Assembly: GCA_031425155.1 (NCBI GenBank)
Contig: JANPIV010000022.1
Location: 62,001-126,000, forward strand
Direction: 5' to 3'
DNA from: M3007 sp031425155
GTDB taxonomy: Bacteria; Bacteroidota; Bacteroidia; Chitinophagales; Saprospiraceae
Length of the DNA: 64,000 nt
A program made the position numbers and the translations under genes. The notes beneath the pieces were generated by a model, which was not told the origin of the DNA, ran no database searches, and saw only the letters and a program-made list of their open reading frames with translations. The first letter of the stretch is position 1. Each line of letters begins with the position of its first letter. Below, piece by piece: positions 24,927-33,290 of this stretch.

Positions 24927-27900
24927 ATGAAAGAATTCAAACCCACGAGTTGGGCCATTGACAACCGCACGGCCATTTTGATCATTACGATCATCATTAC
25001 GCTGGCCGGCATCATGTCGTACAATGCGCTCCCGAAAGAGCAATTTCCCGATGTGGTCGTGCCAACCATCATCGTCTCCACGGTGTATCCCGGTGCATCG
25101 CCTACCGACATGGAGCAACTCGTCACCAAGCCCATTGAGAAACAGCTCAAGGGCATCAATGGCGTGAAGAAGGTCACCTCGTCGTCCATCCAGGATTTTT
25201 CCAGCATCATCGTGGAGTTCAATACCAGCCTCGATGTGCCGCAATCCAAGCAAAAGGTGAAAGATGCCGTGGATAAAGCCCAGCGCGATCTGCCGACCGA
25301 CTTGCTGACTGACCCGACCGTGACGGAGTTCGATATTTCGGAAATCCCGATCATGAACGTCAACGTGTCTGGCGATTTTAGCCTGGATAAGTTGAAAGAC
25401 TACGCCGATAGGTTGAAAGACCGCATCGAAGAAATGCGCGAAATCACCCGTGTGGACTTAGTCGGTGCCCTCGAAAAAGAGGTGCAGGTGGACGTGGACA
25501 AATACAAAATGGCGGCAGCCAGCCTGACTTTCCGCGACATCGAAAATGCCATTGCCGGAGAAAATATGACCATCTCGGCGGGCAACGTGGACATTGGTGG
25601 CATGACGCGTTCGGTTTCTATTCGCGGTGACTTTACAGACGTAGAGCAGATCAAAAACATCATTATCGCCTCCCAAACCGGGGCTATGTTGTATTTGAAA
25701 GACGTGGCGGATGTGCAGATGGGCCATAAAGAACAGGAAAGTTATAGCCGCCTGAACGGTAAAAACGTGATCACGCTCAACGTCATCAAACGGACCGGCG
25801 AAAACCTGATCAGTGCCTCCGACCAGATCAAAGAGATCGCGGAGCAGATGAAAAAAGAGGAATTTCCGGCCAATCTGGACGTCTCCATTACCGGCGACCA
25901 GAGCCGCGCCACCCGCGTCACGCTGCACGACCTGATCAACACGATCATCATCGGTTTCATCCTGGTAGCGTTCATCCTGATGTTTTTCATGGGCGGCACC
26001 AACGCTTTGTTCGTCGCTGCTGCCGTGCCGCTTTCGATGTGTATTGCCTTCATGGTGCTGCCGACCATCGGTTTTACGCTCAATTTCATCGTGCTGTTCG
26101 CCTTCCTGCTCGGCCTGGGCATTGTCGTGGACGATGCCATTGTGGTCATTGAAAACACCCACCGTATTTATCACGAAGAGCATTTACCGATTGTAGATGC
26201 CGCCAAAAAAGCGGCGGGTGAGGTGTTCCTGCCGGTATTATCAGGTACAGCCACCACGCTCGCGCCCTTCGTTCCGCTGGTGTTCTGGGGTGGTATTTTT
26301 GGCAAATTCATGCACTTTCTGCCGGTCACAATCATTATTACGCTCACCGCATCCTTGTTGGTCGCTTATCTGATCAACCCCGTTTTTGCGGTCTGGTTTA
26401 TGCAAAAAGAAGGCAGCGAAGCAGCCGAAGCTGCCAAAGCCGACCCAAAGAAAAAGCGCAACCGCACCTATGGTGGTTATGCCCTTTTTGCCCTGGCGAC
26501 CATCTATTTTTATGCCAATGGCAGTTATGGCATGGGCAATTTCATGGTCACGGTGGCCCTGTTCATCGTACTGTACCGTTTTGTGCTGGATAAAGCCGTG
26601 CGTTGGTTTCAAAACACGGCCTGGCCGTCCTTCCAAAACCTGTACGCCCGTTTCCTCCGCCGCGTACTGAAACACCCCTGGGCCATGCTCGTGGGGATGG
26701 CCATCCTGCTGGTGGGCTCGCTGATGCTTACTTTCTCGCGCCAGGCCAACATCGTGTTGTTCCCGAAAGCCGACCCGAACTTTATCTACGTTTATATGAC
26801 CATGCCAATTGGCACGTCCATTGGCACCACTGATTCGCTGACGCGGGTTTTGGAAGACAAAGTCATCGAAACCGTGGGTGCAGGCAATCCTATCGTAGAG
26901 TCGGTTATTACCAACGTGGCTCTGGGTGCTTCGGAAGACCAGTTCGACCGTTCTGCTACTTCCCACAAAGCCAAAGTCGGGGTCGCGTTTGTGGAATATA
27001 GCCAGCGAAATGGGGAGGATACTAAAATTTATATGGATAGAATCCGCCAGGCGACTCAGGGTCTGATCGCGGGTGCCGAAATCGTGGTGGACCAGGAAAC
27101 GGGTGGCCCGCCATCGCCGAAACCCATTTCGGTGGAAATTCGCGGCGACGATTTGCCGCAGTTGATTCGTACTTCTACCGCCGTGAAACGGATGCTGGAT
27201 TCGCTCAATGTGCCCGGCGTGGAAGAGTTGCGGAGCGACCTGATCGTCTCGAAACCTGAAATCAGCATTCAGATTGATCGCGAACGCGCCAATCGCGAAG
27301 GCATTTCGACTGCCCAGATCGGCAGCGAATTCCGTACCGCTATTTTGGGTAAAGAAGCCAGCAAATTCAAGGACGGGGAAGATGAAATTCCGATCCAGAT
27401 TCGTCTGAAACCCGAACAACGTGAGAACATCAATGCCGTGGAAAACCTGAGCATTACTTTCCGCGATATGAACATGGGCGGCATACTGCGCTCGGTGCCC
27501 ATGGCTGCTCTTTCGGAGGTAAAATACACCAATACGTATGGAGGCATTCGCCGGAAAGATCAGCAACGGATGGTCACGATTTCCTCGAACATCACTGCCG
27601 AATACCAGCCGAAACAGACCGAGATCATCAATAAACTCAAGGCTGCGCTGGATCAATATCCGCAGCAGGACGGAGTGGTTGTCGGTTTTGCCGGGGCAGA
27701 TGCGGAGTTTCTGGATGCCGTTACTTTCCTCGGCAATTCGCTGATGCTGTCACTGTTCATGATCGTGCTTATTCTCGTGGCGCAGTTCAATTCCTTTGGC
27801 AAAACGATGATTATCATGACCGAAGTCGTGTTTTCCATCATCGGGGTGTTGCTGGGTATGTACTTTACCAACATGGATTTCTCGGTGATTATGATGGGCG

Positions 27901-28289
27901 TCGGCGTGGTGGCTTTGGCCGGTATTGTGGTGCGAAATGGGATATTGCTCGTTGAATTTACCGATATTCTGCGAGAGCGCGGTATGGAAGTCCGCGAGGC
28001 GATCATCGAAGCGGGCCGGATCAGGATGACGCCGGTGTTGCTGACGGCTACGGCGACTATTCTCGGTTTGTTCCCCTTGGCGGTTGGCTTCAATATTGAC
28101 TTTGAAACCCTCTTTGCTCACGGCGACCCGAAGATTTTCTTCGGCGGTGACTCGGTGGCTTTCTGGGGGCCACTCTCCTGGACGATCATTTATGGCCTCG
28201 GCTTTGCCACGTTTATTACGCTGATCATTCTGCCGGTCATGTATTTGAAAGGCTGGGAAGTGAGCAAGTGGTGGAGTAAAAGGGTGTGA
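24927..28289 (+). CDS. AcrB-type RND efflux pump permease
   Basis: 1120 residues. TM1 (NRTAILIITIIITLAGIMSY), porter domain (FPDVVVPTIIVSTVYPGASP; LKGINGVKKVTSSS), TM2-6 with the proton relay GLGIVVDDAIVVIENTHR in TM4 carrying both aspartates, a cytoplasmic Lys/Ala-rich loop (EGSEAAEAAKADPKKKRNRT) with two additional hydrophobic segments, then the second porter half and TM8-12 (VGVVALAGIVVRNGILLVEF). It is longer than the usual 1020-1050 residues because of the middle loop. It is a proton-driven exporter working with the duct (21304) and adaptor (22737). A terminator follows at 28332. Confidence 0.93.
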   Translation: MKEFKPTSWAIDNRTAILIITIIITLAGIMSYNALPKEQFPDVVVPTIIVSTVYPGASPTDMEQLVTKPIEKQLKGINGVKKVTSSSIQDFSSIIVEFNTSLDVPQSKQKVKDAVDKAQRDLPTDLLTDPTVTEFDISEIPIMNVNVSGDFSLDKLKDYADRLKDRIEEMREITRVDLVGALEKEVQVDVDKYKMAAASLTFRDIENAIAGENMTISAGNVDIGGMTRSVSIRGDFTDVEQIKNIIIASQTGAMLYLKDVADVQMGHKEQESYSRLNGKNVITLNVIKRTGENLISASDQIKEIAEQMKKEEFPANLDVSITGDQSRATRVTLHDLINTIIIGFILVAFILMFFMGGTNALFVAAAVPLSMCIAFMVLPTIGFTLNFIVLFAFLLGLGIVVDDAIVVIENTHRIYHEEHLPIVDAAKKAAGEVFLPVLSGTATTLAPFVPLVFWGGIFGKFMHFLPVTIIITLTASLLVAYLINPVFAVWFMQKEGSEAAEAAKADPKKKRNRTYGGYALFALATIYFYANGSYGMGNFMVTVALFIVLYRFVLDKAVRWFQNTAWPSFQNLYARFLRRVLKHPWAMLVGMAILLVGSLMLTFSRQANIVLFPKADPNFIYVYMTMPIGTSIGTTDSLTRVLEDKVIETVGAGNPIVESVITNVALGASEDQFDRSATSHKAKVGVAFVEYSQRNGEDTKIYMDRIRQATQGLIAGAEIVVDQETGGPPSPKPISVEIRGDDLPQLIRTSTAVKRMLDSLNVPGVEELRSDLIVSKPEISIQIDRERANREGISTAQIGSEFRTAILGKEASKFKDGEDEIPIQIRLKPEQRENINAVENLSITFRDMNMGGILRSVPMAALSEVKYTNTYGGIRRKDQQRMVTISSNITAEYQPKQTEIINKLKAALDQYPQQDGVVVGFAGADAEFLDAVTFLGNSLMLSLFMIVLILVAQFNSFGKTMIIMTEVVFSIIGVLLGMYFTNMDFSVIMMGVGVVALAGIVVRNGILLVEFTDILRERGMEVREAIIEAGRIRMTPVLLTATATILGLFPLAVGFNIDFETLFAHGDPKIFFGGDSVAFWGPLSWTIIYGLGFATFITLIILPVMYLKGWEVSKWWSKRV

Positions 28290-28331
28290 GGAAGTTGAGG
28301 ATTTGAAGATTTGAGTATTCGAGGATTTGAG
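28287..28331. repeat. Family A element, partial copy 4
   Basis: From the TGA stop of the pump gene the sequence continues as TTGAGGATTTGAAGATTTGA and GTATTCGAGGATTTGAG. Only one arm is present; the core and second arm are missing and a terminator begins immediately. Confidence 0.65.
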
Positions 28332-28370
28332 CAGCGCGTTTCGGAGGATTCCGGGACGCGCTGTTTTTTA
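28332..28370 (+). terminator. Rho-independent terminator of the efflux operon
   Basis: CAGCGCGT (28332-28339) pairs with ACGCGCTG (28356-28363), followed by TTTTTTA. The loop is partly paired (TCGG/CCGG). It directly follows a family A arm. Confidence 0.8.
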
Positions 28371-28420
28371 TTGGCAGTAATCAGATTTTTGAAATGTAGG
28401 AAATTGCCGGGAAATCCAAC

Positions 28421-29854
28421 CTAAATCTCCACCTCTTCCCCCAATTCCGGTATTCCCACCGCCTTAAATCCATGTTCCAGCAAGTAATCCCGCCATTTTT
28501 CCTGGCGATTCAGGGTGCCATGCACCAGCCATATTTTTTGCAGCGTTTCCTTTTGATTTTCGATCATGGCCAGCATTTCGACCCGGTCGCCGTGGGCGGA
28601 AAAAGAATCCATTACTTCTACGTCGGCCAGCACTTGTTTATGTTGCCCCAACACGTAAATGCTCTTCGCGCCATTCCGTAATTGGCCGCCGAGGGTGCTA
28701 GGCGTGCAATAACCGACGATCAGGAACGTGTTGCGTTGGTTCTCAATATTATTCGACAAATGGTGCTGAATACGCCCGGCGTTCATCATACCCGAAGCGG
28801 AAATAATGATGCACGGCTGGCGGCTGTCATTCAATTGCTTGGAACCTTCTACCGTGCGCACGTAAGATAAACCATTGAACCCGAATGGATTATTATCATT
28901 GGTCATGTAACGGCTTACCTCGGCATCAAAACATTCGGGGTGATTCACGAACACCTCCGTGGCATTCACCGCCAACGGGCTATCCACAAAAACCGGTACG
29001 CGCGGCAACCGCCCGGCCTGCTCCAGCCGATCCAGCATATACACGATCTCCTGGGTGCGGCCCACTGAAAAAGCCGGAATAATCAACTTGCCCTTTTTCT
29101 CCACGCAAGTGTGCCGGACAATTTCTAAAAAACGCTCTACTTCGTCGGGCGCGGCGGCGTGTTCGCGGTCGCCATAAGTGCTTTCGCAGATCAGGTAATC
29201 CAGCGGCGGCATGGGCAGCGGATCGCCGAGAATGGGCCGGTTGGGCCGACCAATATCGCCGCTGAAACCCAGCCGAATGGTGCGGTCGCCCTCCTTGATT
29301 TCGAGCGTCACCGTGGCACTGCCCAGGATGTGGCCCGCATCGCGGTACATCACCCGCACGTTGGGATGAATATCAAACCATTGCTCGTAGTTGTAGCCCA
29401 CGAATCGTTTCAGCGTTTCGCCCACATCTTCTATGGTATAAAGCGGCGTGCGCTCCGGGTCAGAAAAACCCTTTTTACGGTTATAATATTCTGCGTCACC
29501 TTCCTGGATTTTGGCGGAATCCAGCAGCATGATGCCGCACAGATCGCGAGTCGCCATCGTGCTGTAGATCCGGCCCTTAAATCCATCACTGACGAATTTC
29601 GGCACCCGTCCGGTGTGATCTATATGCGCATGGCTCAGCACCAAACAACCAATGTCGGCGGGATTGAACAGCCATTTTTCGTTGAAATGCAGCATTGGGG
29701 AAGCGGGCACCCCTTGTTCTTTGGCCTGACCATCATCGTCACCACCACCCTGGTACAGGCCGCAGTCGAGCAGGATTTTGAAACCATCTTCCAAGGTAAG
29801 CAGGTGGGCCGAGCCGGTTACTTCGCGGGCGGCACCGCAGAATTTTATGGTCAT
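28421..29854 (-). CDS. Beta-CASP metallo-beta-lactamase, RNA-processing type
   Basis: 477 residues. The metallo-beta-lactamase part has HAHIDH (75-80), a second ligand at RDAGHILGSATV, and FSGDIGRPNRPIL; the beta-CASP part has KGKLIIPAFSVGRTQEIVYM, VFVDSPLAVNATEVF, IIISASGMMNAGRI and SFSAHGD. This is the CPSF73-like/YsnA-like group that cuts or trims RNA with two zinc ions. Bacterial members of this exact length are not well characterised, so an RNA target is family inference. It lies 60 bases downstream of the Omp85-like gene on the same strand, so co-transcription is possible. Confidence 0.9.
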   Translation of the reverse strand: MTIKFCGAAREVTGSAHLLTLEDGFKILLDCGLYQGGGDDDGQAKEQGVPASPMLHFNEKWLFNPADIGCLVLSHAHIDHTGRVPKFVSDGFKGRIYSTMATRDLCGIMLLDSAKIQEGDAEYYNRKKGFSDPERTPLYTIEDVGETLKRFVGYNYEQWFDIHPNVRVMYRDAGHILGSATVTLEIKEGDRTIRLGFSGDIGRPNRPILGDPLPMPPLDYLICESTYGDREHAAAPDEVERFLEIVRHTCVEKKGKLIIPAFSVGRTQEIVYMLDRLEQAGRLPRVPVFVDSPLAVNATEVFVNHPECFDAEVSRYMTNDNNPFGFNGLSYVRTVEGSKQLNDSRQPCIIISASGMMNAGRIQHHLSNNIENQRNTFLIVGYCTPSTLGGQLRNGAKSIYVLGQHKQVLADVEVMDSFSAHGDRVEMLAMIENQKETLQKIWLVHGTLNRQEKWRDYLLEHGFKAVGIPELGEEVEI

Positions 29855-29914
29855 AAGTGCGTGTGTCTCAATTCAGTCGGAAAAGTAGCACTAATCCCGG
29901 TGCTGGCGCAAATT

Positions 29915-31735
29915 TTAAAACAAACTCACGTACCCCAAATGAAACTTCGTCGCCCGCAAATCCACGCCCTGGCCTACATCGCGGCGGCCCACGGCGGCAC
30001 TGATGCCAAAAATACCGGCCTTGGTTTCAAAATTCAACCCGGCCCCCAGTCCAAGTGGCCGCAGGAATACGCGGGTGGTGTTGGTAATATTTTCCAGATA
30101 ACCGTAATCACTAAAAACGGCGAGGTAAGAATTGACACCGATCAGTAGCCGGAATTCGGCGGTAGCGACCGCGAAACGGGTAGCAAACAGGCTTTCTTCA
30201 TCAAAACCACGCAATATTTTGGTGCCGCCGATGCGGTATTGCTCATTGGCAAAAACTTTCTTTTCGGCAAAAATATCGCCGCCGCGCAGACCGAATTTGA
30301 AAGTACTGCGGGTCATAATGGGCAAAAAAACTTCCAATCGGTACTCCACCCGGAACCGCGAGGCCCGCCCGGCCACACTATCGTACAGACTGGCAAAACG
30401 AAAATCCGGCTTATCCGGGTCGCGTAATGACTCGATCTGGCTGTTGCGTTGTACGGTGTTGAATCCGGCCACGGTTTTCAGCGACATAGACCAGCCGCGC
30501 CGGGGATTGAAGCGGTAATCCAGCCGGTTCAGGCGGGTTTCGAGGCCAAATCCATTTTGCCGCAGGTCGAGATTGGGAGGCAGGCGACGCGTTTGCAGCA
30601 CGGTCAGCGTGTCCACTTTCTGGAGCGAGGAACTGGTGTTTTGCCAAAAAAATTTGATAAAATCGTCGCCCGTGAACAGATATTGTACCCCCAATTCCGA
30701 TTGCGCATCCACCCAGGTGCTGTCGCGCCGAAAAATGCGGAGTTGTCCTTCCACCCCGAACGGCGTACCTAACAAGTAAGGCACGCCCGCCTGTACATCC
30801 AGTTTTTGGGTCTCCGGGCGCAGTCGCTCGAACTCCACCGCGAAGCGTTCGCCGAGGTTGAGCGCATTCTGGAAAGCCGCACTGAGCGAGCCGGTTACCA
30901 GCAATTTGCCGGTCGTACTATTGGGCAGCAGCCCAAGAATAAAATCGAAACGGCTGGCGCGTTTTTTCTGCAAAAATAAATTCACCGTCGCTTCCTCGCC
31001 CGCAAAGGTCACGCTGGGATTGCCGGTGGATTCGACGAAAACGAGGGTGCGCAATTGATTTCGAAGCCGCAGCACCTGCGCACGACTGTACGCGCTGCCG
31101 GGTTTCAAGCCCAGATAATTGGGTAAAAAAGCGTCCGGCAACTTCAAGTCGCCATTGATCCTGACGCCTTTGAACGTGATAAAACGATTGGGTACCACTT
31201 GCAAAACGGCCGACATGCCGCCATCATCAGTCATCGAAATACTATCCAGACCCACCGTAGCGAAAGGATAACCCCGGTTTTCGGCTTGTTCCAATACAGC
31301 CCGTTCCAGGGCCAGCAGCGCATCGTACTGTAACGGTTTTTCTGAAAATTTCTTGGCCCGAAAGCCCGCCGCTTCCAGCCATTGGTGATGGTTAGAGGTG
31401 TTGGGCCGGAGTTGCACCCACCGCATCGCCGGACCTAAATAGAGCCGGGCGGTAGCGTTAGCACCCGTAATGCGCAGGCTATCGAGCGAAGCGGTCAGGT
31501 AAGCCCTGGTGTGCAAATGCCGGAGCAGCGCGGCACAAACAGTGGTGTAAGTAGTCGTGTCGGGAATTGGAAAAATGAGCGTATCCGATTGATTGTCAAT
31601 GAATACCAACTTAAAATCTTTGAGTACTTCGCTGAGCGCGGGACGTTCGGCAGGATTGGTGGCCAGGCGCAGAGATTGAGCGCAGAGGTGGCAGCAGAGC
31701 AAGAGCGCAGGCAAAAGAACACCCATCCTGCTCAT
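29915..31735 (-). CDS. Omp85/BamA-TamA family outer-membrane protein
   Basis: 606 residues from the ATG at 31735 (MSRMGVLLPALLLCCHLCAQ as signal peptide); the frame to 31843 is repeat-derived. The N-terminal periplasmic part contains POTRA-like units (ALERAVLEQAENRGYPFATV; FITFKGVRINGDLKLPDAFL), followed by a surface-antigen-type barrel including FGLRGGDIFAEKKVFANEQY, RIGGTKILRGFDEESLFATR (the conserved RGF of Omp85 loop 6), and SDYGYLENITN. It ends in HLGYVSLF, an outer-membrane C-terminal signature. It probably inserts or transports an outer-membrane substrate, though it is not the essential BamA by length and POTRA number. Confidence 0.85.
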   Translation of the reverse strand: MSRMGVLLPALLLCCHLCAQSLRLATNPAERPALSEVLKDFKLVFIDNQSDTLIFPIPDTTTYTTVCAALLRHLHTRAYLTASLDSLRITGANATARLYLGPAMRWVQLRPNTSNHHQWLEAAGFRAKKFSEKPLQYDALLALERAVLEQAENRGYPFATVGLDSISMTDDGGMSAVLQVVPNRFITFKGVRINGDLKLPDAFLPNYLGLKPGSAYSRAQVLRLRNQLRTLVFVESTGNPSVTFAGEEATVNLFLQKKRASRFDFILGLLPNSTTGKLLVTGSLSAAFQNALNLGERFAVEFERLRPETQKLDVQAGVPYLLGTPFGVEGQLRIFRRDSTWVDAQSELGVQYLFTGDDFIKFFWQNTSSSLQKVDTLTVLQTRRLPPNLDLRQNGFGLETRLNRLDYRFNPRRGWSMSLKTVAGFNTVQRNSQIESLRDPDKPDFRFASLYDSVAGRASRFRVEYRLEVFLPIMTRSTFKFGLRGGDIFAEKKVFANEQYRIGGTKILRGFDEESLFATRFAVATAEFRLLIGVNSYLAVFSDYGYLENITNTTRVFLRPLGLGAGLNFETKAGIFGISAAVGRRDVGQGVDLRATKFHLGYVSLF

Positions 31736-31802
31736 ACCCTGGCCAATAATGCCAGCATATACAGAGGAGTGCTTGCGGCTGCGTTTGTTTGTTTGCTCTT
31801 TA

Positions 31803-31850
31803 AAAATCGGGATGTCGTGATGCTCTGTTTGCGGATTGCCCATCTATTGC
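31803..31850 (-). repeat. Family B hairpin element, copy 1
   Basis: On the minus strand GAGCATCACGACATCCCGAT is followed by TTTTAAAGAG; the second arm ATCGGGAA is absent. The element supplies the open but non-native extension of the Omp85-like frame upstream of 31735. Confidence 0.6.
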
Positions 31851-31853
31851 CTT

Positions 31854-33092
31854 TTACTCATAGCGCAATGACTCAATTGGGTCGAGTCGGGCTGCCTTGA
31901 GTGCCGGATAAAACCCGGAAATGACCCCTACGATCATACACAGTACAAAACCCAGAAGCATCCAAGCCCAGGGAATGAGAAAACTGCTGCCCATGAGCAG
32001 AGTCACGGCGTTGCCGATCAGGATACCCAACAGAATACCAACGATACCGCCGACCTGACAAATAGCGATGGCTTCAATCAGAAACTGGAGCAGGATACTG
32101 CGACGGGTGGCCCCCAGGGCCTTATAAATCCCGATCTCGCGGGTGCGTTCGGTGACGCTGACCAGCATGATGTTCATCAAACCAATGGCGGCCCCAAGCA
32201 GGGTCATCAGGCCAATGGCAATGGTAGCCAGGCGCAGATTGGTCGTGTTTTCTTTCAAAATACCCACTAAACTATCGCTGGCGAAAATTTCAAAATCATC
32301 CTCTTCTCCGGGCCGCAGACCCCGCACCTGACGGAAAAGGCCCATCGCTTCGGATTGCGCCGCGTCCATATCAATGGCGTTATTGACCGAAATGGTCAGG
32401 TCGTATTCGGTATCATCGGTGCCGTAGCGGGCTTTTACGTTTATCAAAGGCGCATACACCGAGCGGTCGGTGGAGTTGCCCATAGACGAGCCTTTCGATT
32501 TCAGGACGCCAATAATGCGGTAACGATCATTGTTGACGATCACGATCTGGTCGAGGGCTTTTTCCGGTTTGTTCTTGAAAAGCAGTTTCACAATATCCTG
32601 CCCGACCACGATTTTGGCCTGCCCGTCTTCTATTTCCGATCGGGAGAATCCCCGCCCGAAGGCGATGTCCATACCTTTACTTTCAAAATAATTTTCGTTG
32701 ACGCCGACAAAACCCACGTTGGGATTGGTCTTCACGTCGCCGTATTTCACCGTCGAAAGATTATTAGCCCAAAAAGACATGGACACTTTGGCGGGAAAAT
32801 CATAACGCTCCTTGAACTCTATGGCCTGTTTGTAGGAAATAGGTTCCCCGGCTTTTTGTTTACGTCCCTTCTGGCTGCTTTTTACTTCTCCCCATTTCCG
32901 CTCAATGCTGAACGAATTGGCCCCCAGACCCGAAAAATTATCGTTCAGCGAGTACGTAATGGCATCAATGGCCGTCAGAATCCCCACCAACGCCATGATC
33001 CCGAAGGCGATAATGAGCAGCGTGAGCACCGAGCGCAGCATATTGGCGCGGATGTTCTGGAAGGCCATGCGGAGTATTTCTGAAAAAAGCAT
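31854..33092 (-). CDS. MacB/FtsX-type ABC transporter permease
   Basis: 412 residues. TM1 near 20-42 (SVLTLLIIAFGIMALVGILT), a large periplasmic MacB_PCD domain, then three segments: LRLATIAIGLMTLLGAAIGL, VGGIVGILLGILIGNAVTLL and WMLLGFVLCMIVGVISGFYP. The FtsX-type signature VTERTREIGIYKALGATRRS is present. Such permeases pair with a LolD/MacB-type ATPase and move lipoproteins, peptides or antibiotics by mechanotransmission. No ATPase gene is adjacent; the MacA-like adaptor at 39356 is a plausible partner in role but not in position. Confidence 0.9.
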   Translation of the reverse strand: MLFSEILRMAFQNIRANMLRSVLTLLIIAFGIMALVGILTAIDAITYSLNDNFSGLGANSFSIERKWGEVKSSQKGRKQKAGEPISYKQAIEFKERYDFPAKVSMSFWANNLSTVKYGDVKTNPNVGFVGVNENYFESKGMDIAFGRGFSRSEIEDGQAKIVVGQDIVKLLFKNKPEKALDQIVIVNNDRYRIIGVLKSKGSSMGNSTDRSVYAPLINVKARYGTDDTEYDLTISVNNAIDMDAAQSEAMGLFRQVRGLRPGEEDDFEIFASDSLVGILKENTTNLRLATIAIGLMTLLGAAIGLMNIMLVSVTERTREIGIYKALGATRRSILLQFLIEAIAICQVGGIVGILLGILIGNAVTLLMGSSFLIPWAWMLLGFVLCMIVGVISGFYPALKAARLDPIESLRYE

Positions 33093-33110
33093 TGCGCTGG
33101 ATTTTAGTCT

Positions 33111-33290
33111 GTACCGCCGATCCCTGATCGGCGAAAATCGTATTTACCGATCAGGAGATCAGCATTACGAAAGTGCGGCGTAAAAATACAATCGCCCGCC
33201 GATTTAGAGCGGCGGGCGATTTTTCTCGACGTATCGCCGATCCCTGATCGGCAGACGCGGTTTTCGCCGATCAGGGATCGGCGGTACGGG
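33111..33290. repeat. Family F repeat pair (CCGATCCCTGATCGGC)
   Basis: GTACCGCCGATCCCTGATCG (33111-33130), a diverged internal copy (CCGATCAGGAGATCAG near 33148), TCGCCGATCCCTGATCGGC near 33235, and CGCCGATCAGGGATCGGCGG (33266-33285). Every unit is palindromic and the two outer ends mirror each other. The last unit ends at the stop codon of the gene at 33291. Confidence 0.75.
33191..33224. terminator. Bidirectional terminator inside family F
   Basis: ATCGCCCGCCG (33191-33201) pairs with CGGCGGGCGAT (33210-33220), eleven perfect pairs with an eight-base loop. TTTT follows on plus and TGTATTTTT on minus. It would end the long minus-strand gene whose stop is at 33291. Confidence 0.75.

Noticed and set aside
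26241..27656. 471-residue open frame on minus inside the RND pump gene
   Set aside because: Shadow of the pump gene; composition is low in hydrophobic order and rich in His, Arg and Gln, no family pattern.
29159..30148. 329-residue open frame on plus across two minus-strand genes
   Set aside because: It crosses the gap between the beta-CASP and Omp85 genes and covers conserved parts of both; not protein-like.
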